18,435 bases of DNA from Clostridiales bacterium (GTDB lineage Bacteria > Bacillota > Clostridia > Oscillospirales > Oscillospiraceae): NCBI GenBank assembly GCA_029098065.1, contig JAQXNP010000144.1, forward strand, positions 1-18,435, given 5' to 3'. This document shows, one piece after another, positions 7,229-14,505 of the stretch. Position numbers and translations under genes: made by a program. Position 1 is the first letter of the stretch, and each line of letters starts with the position of its first letter. The notes under the pieces are model-generated. The model did not search any database. It saw only the letters and a program-made list of their open reading frames with translations, and was not told where the DNA came from.

Positions 7229-7561
7229 CTATTCCCAGTTCTGCCAGACCTCGGGCTGATAGCCCACGGTGGCCTGACGGCCGTTGCGGACCACCGGGGT
7301 TTTGATGAGTTTGGGGTTTTCCAGCAGCTTTTCCAGTTTGTCGGCGTCGTAGGCCAGATAATTCAGCAGGGCGGCATCGGGGTTTTTCTGGTCGATCAGA
7401 GCGTCCAGCCCCACGGCCCTGACCACGCTGGTCAGCTCTCCCCGGCTCATGCCGTAACGGAGAAGATCCACCGGCTGGAACTTGATCCGGCGTTCCTTGA
7501 ACCATCGTTCCGCCTTTTTGGTGTCGAAACATTTTGATTTTCCAAAAATTTGAATATTCAT
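7229..7561 (-). CDS. ArsC/Spx-fold thioredoxin-like protein (arsenate reductase family)
   Basis: Small cytosolic protein of 110 aa, near the usual length for ArsC-family proteins. Start ATG at 7559-7561 (MNIQIFGK) has GGGAGGT upstream; five extra in-frame residues are possible but lie inside that Shine-Dalgarno. The fold is indicated by the N-terminal strand IQIFGKSKC with one cysteine (C11, followed by FDT rather than a second Cys), a helix KKAERWFKER and the cis-proline segment TPVV (88-91). The C-terminal GYQPEVWQNW completes the pattern. Lacking a CXXC, it is neither a classical Spx switch nor a clear thioredoxin-type reductase, and arsenate reduction is not implied by the family name. 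It converges on the WYL gene with only 4 nt between stops and no visible terminator. Confidence 0.85.
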   Translation of the reverse strand: MNIQIFGKSKCFDTKKAERWFKERRIKFQPVDLLRYGMSRGELTSVVRAVGLDALIDQKNPDAALLNYLAYDADKLEKLLENPKLIKTPVVRNGRQATVGYQPEVWQNWE

Positions 7562-7585
7562 TGAAAGACCTCCCATGCTGTTTTA

Positions 7586-7626
7586 ACTTTACCCGACTTT
7601 ACCGGAAAAGTAAAGCCGGGTAAATT
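7586..7626. promoter_or_regulatory. Divergent regulatory region with four ACTTTACC-type boxes
   Basis: Two direct copies of ACTTTACC (7586-7593, 7596-7603) are followed by two inverted, imperfect copies (about 7609-7616, 7619-7626), each pair 10 bp apart. Together they form a 15-bp stem (7588-7602 with 7610-7624, one mismatch). On the minus strand the boxes also read as two overlapping promoters for the ArsC-like gene: TTTACT-17-TAAAGT and TTTACC-17-TAAAGT. A dimeric activator or repressor binding one helical turn apart, or a bidirectional hairpin, would both fit. Confidence 0.5.
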
Positions 7627-7675
7627 TGTTTTTCCCCGGTCATACTATAGGGACATCAAAAAAGGTGGTGTTCCC

Positions 7676-9973
7676 ATGAAAGCTGTTGTTCTGGCGGGGG
7701 GAGAGGGCAGCCGGCTCCGGCCTCTCACTCTGGGGCGGCCCAAGCCCATGACCCCTCTCTTCGGAAAGCCGGTGCTGGGGCATATCCTGGAGCTGCTGAA
7801 GAGGCACGGAATCACGGAGATCGCCGTCACCCTGCGGTATCTGCCCGCCGCTGTCACCGACTATTTCGGAGATGGGACGGAGTACGGGGTGCGGCTGACC
7901 TATTTTGTGGAGGAGACCCCCATGGGCACCGCAGGAGGGGTCAGGCGGTGCATGGACTTCCTGGGGGAAGAGGACTTTCTGGTGGTCAGCGGGGACGCGG
8001 TGTGCGATCTGGACCTGACCGAGCTCACCGCGCGGCATCAGAGCCGCCGGGCAGCGGTCTCCCTGGCCCTCTGCCGCCGGGAGGAGCCGCTGGAATATGG
8101 CCTGGTCCGCACTGCGGATGACGGACGGGTGCTGGGCTTTGTGGAGAAACCGGGCTGGAGCCAGGTGGACACGGAGATGGTGAATACCGGAATCTATGTT
8201 CTGTCCCGGAAGGCCATGGACGCGGTGCCGGAGGGGAGAGAGTACGACTTCGGCAAGGATCTGTTTCCCTCGCTGCTGGCCAGAGGGGAGCCCCTCTACG
8301 GCTGGGAGGTGCCGGGATACTGGCAGGACATGGGGGACTGCCGGGCCTATCTGGAGAGCGTGGAAGACGCGCTGAAGGGCCGGGTGAAGCTGTCGCCGGG
8401 GGAAAACCATCCCGCCCCGGCGGGGGTGGAGGTGAAGGATCCCTGCTGGATCGGGGCGCGGGTCTCCCTGGCCCCCGGCTGCCGGGTGGGGCCTTATGCC
8501 GCGCTGGGGGACGGCTCCACCGTGGAGACCGGGGCGGTGGTGGAGCGGTCGGTGCTGCTGGGTGCCTCCGTGGGGGAGGGGGCTGAAGTGACCGGGGCCA
8601 TCCTGTGCAGAGGCTCCGCCGTCCACCGGCGGGCCATGGTCTCGCCCGGCGCCGTGCTGGGAGAAGGGGCCGTTGTGGGCGCGGAGGCCATCGTGGCCCC
8701 CGGGGTGAAGCTGTGGCCGGGACAGCGGGTGGCCGAGGGGGCAAAGGCGACCGCCTCCCTGGTGTCCTCCGCCATGGGCGCGCCGCTGAAGTTTTCCGCC
8801 GGGGGTGCCATTTGGGGGACGGTGGGAGAAGAGCTCACCCCTGAAACGCTGATGGCGCTGGGCGCTTTGCTGGGCGAGGGGGGCCAGGTGGGCGTCGGCT
8901 GGGCCGGCGGGGCCGGGGCGGAGATGCTGGGCCGGGCCGCCGGCTGCGGCATCGCTTCTGCGGGAGGTTCCGCCCTGGTCAGCGATGCCCCGTGCCCCTC
9001 CGCCGGAGCCTGGCTGGGGCGGCACTACGCGTTGCCCTTCTCTCTTTTCATCCAACAGGATGGGGATCAGGCCGAGCTGCGGCTCAGCGGACCGGATGGC
9101 CTCCCCATTGGCAGAGACGTCCAGCGGAAGCTGGAGGGGGCTCTCCTTCGGGGGGAGGGTTCCCGGGTTCCGGCCGGCCGGGTGGGCTGCTTTGAGACGA
9201 TTACCGGGGTGCGGGCGGGCTACGCCGGGGAAGCCGCCCGGCTGGCCCGGCTTTCTCCCCTGCCCCTGCGCCCGGTGGAGGTCCTTGTCCCCCGGGGCGC
9301 CGGGGCCAATGATGTGCTGTCCGCCGCGCTCACCTCCCTGGGATGCCGGGTGGAGCGGGGAGAGGGCCGGGGCAGGCCCGCGTTCTCCGCTGACTGGGGC
9401 GGGTTCCGGCTCACCGCCTGGGACGAGGAGGGCCGGGCCATCTCGCCGGAGCGGCTGCTGGTGCTGCTGGCCCTCATTGAGTTCCAGAACGGATCAGGGA
9501 CCGCCGCCCTGCCTGCCTGGGCGCCGGTGGCCGCGGAGACGGTGGCCGGACATTTTGGCGCCAGGCTCCTCCGGCTGGGCCGGGACGGAGAGGAGGCCCG
9601 GCGGATCTGGCGGGAGCGGCCCTGGCTGTGGGACGGAATCTTTGCCGCCTGCCGGATCTGTGCCCGGATGGGGCTCACTGGGGAGTCCCTCCTGGCCCTG
9701 TCCCAATCCGCGCCCCGGTTCGCCACTGCCCGGGGAGAGGTGCCCCTCCGGTCGGGCCGCGGCCGGGTGATGGGCCGGGTTCTGAAATCCGATCCTGCCG
9801 CCCGGGCGCAGGGAGAGGGTGTCCGTACCCGGGCCGGAGCCGGGTGGGTCTATCTGGTGCCCCTCAGCGGAAGGCAGGCCCTCCGGGTGGTGGCGGAGGC
9901 CGCCAATCTGGAGACCGCCGAGGAGCTCTGCGCCCTTTTTGAGCGGCGGGTGCGGGCCCTGGATGAAAAATAA
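7676..9973 (+). CDS. Sugar-1-phosphate nucleotidylyltransferase fused to beta-helix and degenerate phosphohexomutase-like domain
   Basis: Predicted cytoplasmic NDP-sugar pyrophosphorylase of 765 aa. Residues 1-235 are a complete nucleotidyltransferase: LAGGEGSRLRPLT (6-18), RPKPM (21-25), GTAGGVR (84-90), the GD metal site (106-107), FVEKP (155-159) and a product-site NTGIYV. Residues about 255-355 are hexapeptide-like repeats of a left-handed beta helix. Residues about 370-765 align in layout with alpha-D-phosphohexomutases, as in known pyrophosphorylase/mutase fusions. However, the phosphoserine loop (expected near 455-462), the metal loop (about 571-578, reading SADWGGFR) and the terminal phosphate loop (about 730-737, reading LSGRQALR) lack the canonical residues. 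The domain is therefore probably regulatory or structural. The sugar and nucleotide (GDP-mannose or UDP/ADP-glucose) are unresolved. GC is visibly higher than in neighbours. AAAGGTGG precedes the ATG. Confidence 0.85.
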   Translation: MKAVVLAGGEGSRLRPLTLGRPKPMTPLFGKPVLGHILELLKRHGITEIAVTLRYLPAAVTDYFGDGTEYGVRLTYFVEETPMGTAGGVRRCMDFLGEEDFLVVSGDAVCDLDLTELTARHQSRRAAVSLALCRREEPLEYGLVRTADDGRVLGFVEKPGWSQVDTEMVNTGIYVLSRKAMDAVPEGREYDFGKDLFPSLLARGEPLYGWEVPGYWQDMGDCRAYLESVEDALKGRVKLSPGENHPAPAGVEVKDPCWIGARVSLAPGCRVGPYAALGDGSTVETGAVVERSVLLGASVGEGAEVTGAILCRGSAVHRRAMVSPGAVLGEGAVVGAEAIVAPGVKLWPGQRVAEGAKATASLVSSAMGAPLKFSAGGAIWGTVGEELTPETLMALGALLGEGGQVGVGWAGGAGAEMLGRAAGCGIASAGGSALVSDAPCPSAGAWLGRHYALPFSLFIQQDGDQAELRLSGPDGLPIGRDVQRKLEGALLRGEGSRVPAGRVGCFETITGVRAGYAGEAARLARLSPLPLRPVEVLVPRGAGANDVLSAALTSLGCRVERGEGRGRPAFSADWGGFRLTAWDEEGRAISPERLLVLLALIEFQNGSGTAALPAWAPVAAETVAGHFGARLLRLGRDGEEARRIWRERPWLWDGIFAACRICARMGLTGESLLALSQSAPRFATARGEVPLRSGRGRVMGRVLKSDPAARAQGEGVRTRAGAGWVYLVPLSGRQALRVVAEAANLETAEELCALFERRVRALDEK

Positions 9974-10005
9974 TGGTATACTTTTCCGGGAAACTGTGGT
10001 ATACT
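9974..10005 (+). promoter_or_regulatory. Tandem TGGTATACT elements, predicted promoter of RNase J leader
   Basis: TGGTATACT occurs at 9974-9982, directly after the upstream stop codon, and again at 9997-10005. Each is an extended -10 (TG-N-TATACT). The first falls exactly 17 bp upstream of the second, where a -35 would be. The downstream copy would start transcription near 10012. Confidence 0.55.
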
Positions 10006-10011
10006 ATCTAT

Positions 10012-10216
10012 GATTATACGTCGCGGCACAGGACTTGACTCAGCCGCGGGGAGTTTGATTGGCTTTCTGCGCCAAAAGGCGCTTTGAATCAGCAAAACAG
10101 GACAAGAAGAACAGACGTGCTCCCGCTGTCCGGCGATACAGGGCCGGACAGCGCAGGGGGGCTGGCTTTTGTACGGCTTTTTAGCCGGTTCTTGTCCTAC
10201 ATATCAATCAATATGT
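10012..10216 (+). ncRNA. Structured 5' leader RNA upstream of RNase J, family not recognised
   Basis: About 205 nt without a convincing gene but dense in secondary structure. Stem A is CGCGGC/GCCGCG (10022-10027 with 10043-10048). Stem B is GCGCC-AAAA-GGCGC (10069-10082) inside TGATT/AATCA (10056-10060 with 10087-10091). A perfect 10-bp stem AGGACAAGAA/TTCTTGTCCT (10099-10108 with 10189-10198) then closes a three-way junction. Its arms are an 11-bp perfect hairpin (10124-10134 with 10143-10153, extendable to 10119-10162) and CGGCT-TTTT-AGCCG (10174-10187). A dyad ACATAT-N6-ATATGT (10199-10216) abuts the junction before the Shine-Dalgarno. I do not recognise TPP, purine, SAM, GEMM, 6S or SRP hallmarks. 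It may be a cis-regulatory leader, possibly an autoregulatory RNase J target, or a separate small RNA. Confidence 0.55.
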
Positions 10217-10244
10217 CGAACAAAAAGGAGTGTCAGTTTCACAT

Positions 10245-11903
10245 ATGGCAGAAAAATTGAAAATTATCCCTCTGGGCGGGCTTAATGAGATCGGAAAGAA
10301 CATGACCGTCTATGAGTATGCCGGAGACATCATTGTGGTGGATTCCGGCATGGGTTTCCCCGATGACGACATGTACGGCATCGATGTTGTCATCCCCGAT
10401 TTCACTTACCTGATCAAGAACAAAAATCGGATCCGGGGGATTTTTATCACCCATGGGCATGAGGATCATATCGGCTCTCTGCCTTACCTGCTGCGGGAGA
10501 TCAATGTTCCGGTCTATGCCACCCGCATGTCCGCCGGGCTCATCAAGCTCAAACTGGAGGAGCACCATTTGCTGGGCAAGGCCAAGCTCATCACCTGTGA
10601 GCCGGGGGAGACTGTCCGGGCGGGGAAGTTTACGGTGGAGTTTATCCACGTGAACCACTCCATCGCCGACGCGGTGGCCTTTGCCATCAAATGCCCGGCA
10701 GGCACCTGCATTCATACCGGCGACTTCAAGATCGACCCCACCCCGGTGTCCGGGGGGATGATCGATCTGGCCCGGCTGGGGCAGCTGGGGAAGGAGGGCG
10801 TACTGGCTCTGCTGTGTGACTCCACCAATGTGGAACGGCCGGGCTCCACCAAGTCGGAGCGCAGCGTGGGCACCTCCTTCGACGCCCTCTTCCGGGGATG
10901 CGAGGAGCGCATCATCGTGGCTACCTTTGCCTCCAACGTGGATCGGATCCAGCAGATCATCACCGTGGCGGCCCGGTACGGGCGAAAGGTGGCCATCACC
11001 GGCCGGAGTATGGAGAACGCCATCAAGGTCTCCACGGAACTGGGCTATATGAGCATTCCCGACGGCACGCTGGTGGATATCAACCACATCAAAAGCCTGC
11101 CCAAGAACAAGGTGTGCATCGTTACCACCGGCAGTCAGGGAGAGACGATGTCGGCCATGACCCGGATGGCGTTCAACACCCACCGGCAGGTGGAGATCCA
11201 GGCGGGCGACCGGATCATCTTCTCCGCCTCGGCCATTCCCGGCAATGAGAACGCCATCGGCAACGTCATCAACGAGCTCTACCGCAAGGGGGCGGAGGTG
11301 GTCAACGAGCGGCAGGGTGAGCTCCATGTGTCGGGCCACGCCTGTCAGGAGGAACTGAAGATTATCCACGCGCTGACCCGGCCCAAATTTTTCATCCCCG
11401 TCCATGGCGAGCAGCGCCACCTGAAGGTCCATGCCAAGCTGGCCCGAGAGATGGGAATGGATCCCCGGAACATCGTCATCGCCGACATCGGCAAGGTCAT
11501 CGAGGTGTGCCCCGACTCGGTGCGGATCAACGGCACTGTGCCCGCCGGCCGCGTCTTTGTGGATGGCTACGGCGTGGGCGATGTGGGAGCGGTGGTGCTC
11601 CGGGACCGGAAGCATCTGGCTGAGGACGGCATGATCGTGGTGGTGTCCTCGGTATCCGCCGAGGACGGCGGCCTCCTGTCCGGGCCGGATATCATTACCC
11701 GGGGCTTTGTCTACGTCAAGGAGTCCGAGGGACTCATGGAGGAGCTCAAGGCGGTGGCTCTGGAGGCCATGGAGCGCAGCGTCCGCTCCAACGGCCGGGA
11801 CTGGGCGGCGGTGAAGGGAGATATGAAGAGCGATCTGTCCGGTTATCTCTTCAAAAAGACCAAGCGCAATCCCATGATCCTGCCGGTCATCATGGAAGTG
11901 TAA
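10245..11903 (+). CDS. rnj: Ribonuclease J (metallo-beta-lactamase/beta-CASP nuclease)
   Basis: RNA-processing and decay enzyme of 552 aa with 5'-3' exo- and endonuclease activity in the family. From ATG at 10245 (MAEKLKIIPLGGLNEIGKN) the metallo-beta-lactamase motif is THGHEDH (H70, H72, D74, H75), followed by VNHSIADAVA (H138 region), HTGDFKID (157-164) and the CDSTN block (191-195). The beta-CASP part shows TGSQGE and the PVHGEQRHL motif, and a C-terminal domain follows. An in-frame GTG at 10230 overlaps the AAAAAGGAG Shine-Dalgarno, so ATG is preferred, although its 14-nt spacing from GGAG is long. The gene follows a long structured leader and ends 7 nt before a strong terminator. Only one RNase J is present in the window, so J1 versus J2 is not assigned. 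Confidence 0.96.
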   Translation: MAEKLKIIPLGGLNEIGKNMTVYEYAGDIIVVDSGMGFPDDDMYGIDVVIPDFTYLIKNKNRIRGIFITHGHEDHIGSLPYLLREINVPVYATRMSAGLIKLKLEEHHLLGKAKLITCEPGETVRAGKFTVEFIHVNHSIADAVAFAIKCPAGTCIHTGDFKIDPTPVSGGMIDLARLGQLGKEGVLALLCDSTNVERPGSTKSERSVGTSFDALFRGCEERIIVATFASNVDRIQQIITVAARYGRKVAITGRSMENAIKVSTELGYMSIPDGTLVDINHIKSLPKNKVCIVTTGSQGETMSAMTRMAFNTHRQVEIQAGDRIIFSASAIPGNENAIGNVINELYRKGAEVVNERQGELHVSGHACQEELKIIHALTRPKFFIPVHGEQRHLKVHAKLAREMGMDPRNIVIADIGKVIEVCPDSVRINGTVPAGRVFVDGYGVGDVGAVVLRDRKHLAEDGMIVVVSSVSAEDGGLLSGPDIITRGFVYVKESEGLMEELKAVALEAMERSVRSNGRDWAAVKGDMKSDLSGYLFKKTKRNPMILPVIMEV

Positions 11904-11910
11904 TGGAATA

Positions 11911-11947
11911 AAAAAGAGCAGGGCCCCCAGGGGCCCTGCTCTTTTTT
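11911..11947. terminator. Bidirectional intrinsic terminator between RNase J and glgP
   Basis: GAGCAGGGCCCC (11916-11927) pairs with GGGGCCCTGCTC (11930-11941). The flanking A-run (11911-11915) and T-run (11942-11947) give a U-tract for both directions. It lies between convergent genes, 7 nt after the rnj stop and about 40 nt after glgP. Confidence 0.93.
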
Positions 11948-11985
11948 CGTCAATCAGCCCGCGCTGCCGCGGGGTGCCCGCCGTC

Positions 11986-14415
11986 TTATTTGTGGGGCAC
12001 GTGCCAGATATTGTCCGCATACTCCCGGATAGACCGGTCAGCGGCGAAGATGCCGGAGTGAGCGATGTTGATGAGGGCCATCCGATTCCACTTTTTGGGA
12101 TCCAGATAGGTCCGGCCAGCCGTCTGCTGGGCCAGACGGTAGCTCTCAAAGTCGGCCAGCAGGCAGTACTCGTCGGCGGGACAGCCGTTGCCGAAGAGGA
12201 GCCGCTTGGCCAGATCGCCGTAACTGACCCCATCGTCAAAGCCGGCGGACAGCTGATCGATGACCGCTTTCAGCGCGGGGTTCTGAAGATAGTATTCATA
12301 GGACTTGTAGCCCCGGCGGCGCAGTTCGGCCAGCTCCTCCGTGTGCAGGCCGAACAGGAAGAAGTTTTCATCCCCCACCTGTTCGTGGATCTCCACGTTG
12401 GCGCCGTCCAGAGTGCCGATGGTGAGGGCACCGTTCATCATGAACTTCATGTTGGAAGTGCCGCTGGCCTCCTTGCCGGCGGTGGAGATCTGCTCGGAGA
12501 GTTCACTGGCGGGGATGAGCATCTCGGCCAGAGAGACCCGGTAGTTCTCCAGGAAGACCACCTGAAGTTTGCCCTTGCAGACGGGATCATTGTTCACGGT
12601 ATCCGCCAGAGAATTGATGAGGTGAATGATCTCCTTGGCCACGGCGTAGCCGGGGGCGGCTTTGGCCCCGAAGAGGTAGACCCGGGGGGTCAGTTCAAAA
12701 TTGGGGTTGGCGTGGAGCTGCTGCCAGAGGTAGATGATGTGCATGGCGTTGAGCAGCTGGCGCTTGTACTCGTGGAGCCGCTTGACCTGCACGTCGAACA
12801 TGGCGTCGGTGTTGAGAATGATGCCGCTCTCCCGGCGGACCCAGGAGGCGAAGCGGAGCTTGTTCTCCCGTTTGATGGCGCCCAGACGGTCCAGCACGGC
12901 GGAATCATCGGCGAATTTCTCCAGCCCGATCAGAGATTCGGGCTTCAGCAGATATTGATCGGAGCCGCAGCAGTCCCGGATGAGTCCGTCCAGTTTGGGA
13001 TTGATCTCGGAGAGCCAGCGGCGGTGATCCACACCGTTGGTCACATTGAAAAATTTTTCGGGCTGACGGAGATAGGCATCCCGGAAGACGTCGTTCTTCA
13101 GAATGTTGGTGTGGAGGGCGGAAACACCGTTGACGGCGGAGCAGGCGCACACGCACAGGTTGGCCATGCGCACCTCTCCCCCCCAGACGATGGCCAGTTT
13201 TTCCACCTTGGACTGGTCTCCGTGGAAAAACTCGGTGAGCCGGGTCTGGTAGCGGTTGGAGATCTCCACAATGATCTGCCAGATCCGGGGCAGGAGTTCC
13301 TGGACCAGATCCTGGGGCCAGCGCTCCAGGGCCTCGGCCAGAATGGTATGGTTGGTATAGGCCACGCTGCGGCTGACGATGGCCCAGGCGTCATCCCAGC
13401 TGTATCCCTCCTGATCCAGAAGGATGCGCATGAGTTCGGGGATGACCAGGGTGGGGTGGGTGTCGTTGATCTGGATGATGTGCTTCTCGTGGAAATTCCG
13501 CAGGGTGCCGTACTCCGCCTTGTGCTTGTGGCAGATGGACTGCACGGTGGCGGAGACGAAGAAATACTGCTGCTTGAGCCGCAGGGACTTGCCCTCCCGG
13601 TGGTTGTCCTCGGGGTAGAGGATCTTGGAGATGACCTCGGCGTTGGCCTGCTGCTCCACCGCTTTCAGGTATTCCCCCCGGGAGTAGTAGGTCATATCCA
13701 CCGGATTGGGGCTCTTGGCGTCCCAGAGGCGGAGAAGATTGCCGTTTGTGGTCTTGTAACCGGCGATCTGCATGTCACGGGGCACGGCCAGGACAGTGGT
13801 GTAGCCGGTGTGCTCCACGCCGTGGGAGCCGTCGGGATACCACACATCCTTGACTGTGCCGCCGAAGTGGACCTCCTCGGTCTCATCCATCTTGGTGATG
13901 AGCCAGGCGGCGCCCCGGTCCAGCCAGTTGTCGGGCAGTTCTACCTGCTGTCCGTCCACGATTTTCTGCTTGAAAATACCCAGCTCATAACAGATGGTGT
14001 AGCCGGTGATGGGGATATCCAGGGTGGTGGCGGCATCCAGATAGCAGGCGGCCAGACGGCCCAGACCGCCGTTGCCCAGGCCGGCGTCCGGCTCCTCCTC
14101 AAAGAGGTCGGCGGCGGAGAAACCCAGGGCCTCCACCGCCTGAGTCAGAGGCTCAATAATGCCCAGGTTGTAGGCATTTTTCCGAAGGGAGCGGCCCATG
14201 AGGAACTCCATGGACAGGTAGTGGACCTGCCGGGCGTGGGTGTCCCGGACCTTGTCTGCGGACTTCAGCTCCCGCTCCGAGATGATATCCCGGATTACCA
14301 GGGCGCAGGCCTGGAACATCTGGAGGGAGGTGGCCTCATCCACATCCCGGCCAAAGTTCCGGCGAAGTTTGCCGATAATGAGCTCCATGAGCTCTTTTTT
14401 CGTATATTTCCGCAA
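11986..14415 (-). CDS. glgP: Glycogen/maltodextrin phosphorylase
   Basis: PLP-dependent phosphorylase (about 809 aa, typical length) that releases glucose-1-phosphate from alpha-1,4-glucan ends. Landmarks are YLSMEFLMGRSL, DAGLGNGGLGRLAACYLDA, the QINDTHPTL segment, KRLHEYKRQLLN and the PLP site EASGTSNMKFMMNG (K657 binds the cofactor). The start is uncertain. I favour TTG at 14413-14415 because GGAG sits 8 nt upstream. A GTG at 14422-14424 directly abuts GGA and has no usable Shine-Dalgarno, and the first ATG (14386-14388) would cut into the conserved N-terminus. It is transcribed separately from glgCDA, from a near-consensus promoter with a cre/LacI-like palindrome just inside the transcript. 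It ends at the terminator shared with RNase J. Confidence 0.96.
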   Translation of the reverse strand: MRKYTKKELMELIIGKLRRNFGRDVDEATSLQMFQACALVIRDIISERELKSADKVRDTHARQVHYLSMEFLMGRSLRKNAYNLGIIEPLTQAVEALGFSAADLFEEEPDAGLGNGGLGRLAACYLDAATTLDIPITGYTICYELGIFKQKIVDGQQVELPDNWLDRGAAWLITKMDETEEVHFGGTVKDVWYPDGSHGVEHTGYTTVLAVPRDMQIAGYKTTNGNLLRLWDAKSPNPVDMTYYSRGEYLKAVEQQANAEVISKILYPEDNHREGKSLRLKQQYFFVSATVQSICHKHKAEYGTLRNFHEKHIIQINDTHPTLVIPELMRILLDQEGYSWDDAWAIVSRSVAYTNHTILAEALERWPQDLVQELLPRIWQIIVEISNRYQTRLTEFFHGDQSKVEKLAIVWGGEVRMANLCVCACSAVNGVSALHTNILKNDVFRDAYLRQPEKFFNVTNGVDHRRWLSEINPKLDGLIRDCCGSDQYLLKPESLIGLEKFADDSAVLDRLGAIKRENKLRFASWVRRESGIILNTDAMFDVQVKRLHEYKRQLLNAMHIIYLWQQLHANPNFELTPRVYLFGAKAAPGYAVAKEIIHLINSLADTVNNDPVCKGKLQVVFLENYRVSLAEMLIPASELSEQISTAGKEASGTSNMKFMMNGALTIGTLDGANVEIHEQVGDENFFLFGLHTEELAELRRRGYKSYEYYLQNPALKAVIDQLSAGFDDGVSYGDLAKRLLFGNGCPADEYCLLADFESYRLAQQTAGRTYLDPKKWNRMALINIAHSGIFAADRSIREYADNIWHVPHK

Positions 14416-14447
14416 GAATTTCACTCCATTCTCAGGCAGTTAGATGA

Positions 14448-14461
14448 TGGAAACGTTTCCA
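14448..14461. promoter_or_regulatory. 14-bp palindrome TGGAAACGTTTCCA, cre/LacI-family-like operator of glgP
   Basis: Perfect palindrome with the central CG typical of LacI-family operators. Compared with the CcpA cre consensus TGWAANCGNTNWCA it differs only at the two symmetric W positions. It lies about 10-20 nt downstream of the predicted start of transcription of glgP, a roadblock position. Binding by CcpA or by a maltose-type LacI regulator is inferred. Confidence 0.7.
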
Positions 14462-14476
14462 AAAGAGTTCGGCGTC

Positions 14477-14505
14477 AATATATCATATTGTGGCCGGATT
14501 GTCAA
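14477..14505 (-). promoter_or_regulatory. Near-consensus sigma-A promoter of glgP
   Basis: On the minus strand TTGACA (14500-14505) and TATATT (14477-14482) are exactly 17 bp apart. The expected start of transcription is near 14470, giving a leader of about 55 nt that contains the palindrome and Shine-Dalgarno. Confidence 0.85.

Noticed and set aside
7640..9055. A 471-codon minus-strand open frame opposite the pyrophosphorylase
   Set aside because: Proline/glycine/histidine-rich antisense product of a very GC-rich gene, without motifs or Shine-Dalgarno.
10099..10198. 6S RNA, SRP RNA or a known riboswitch (TPP, purine, GEMM) in the RNase J leader
   Set aside because: The fold is a three-way junction rather than the 6S long hairpin with central bubble. 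I could not find the conserved loop sequences of SRP or those riboswitches. Left as unassigned.
10239..12239. A 666-codon minus-strand open frame opposite RNase J, running across the terminator into glgP
   Set aside because: It crosses a strong bidirectional terminator and overlaps two well-supported genes; the translation has no recognisable fold.
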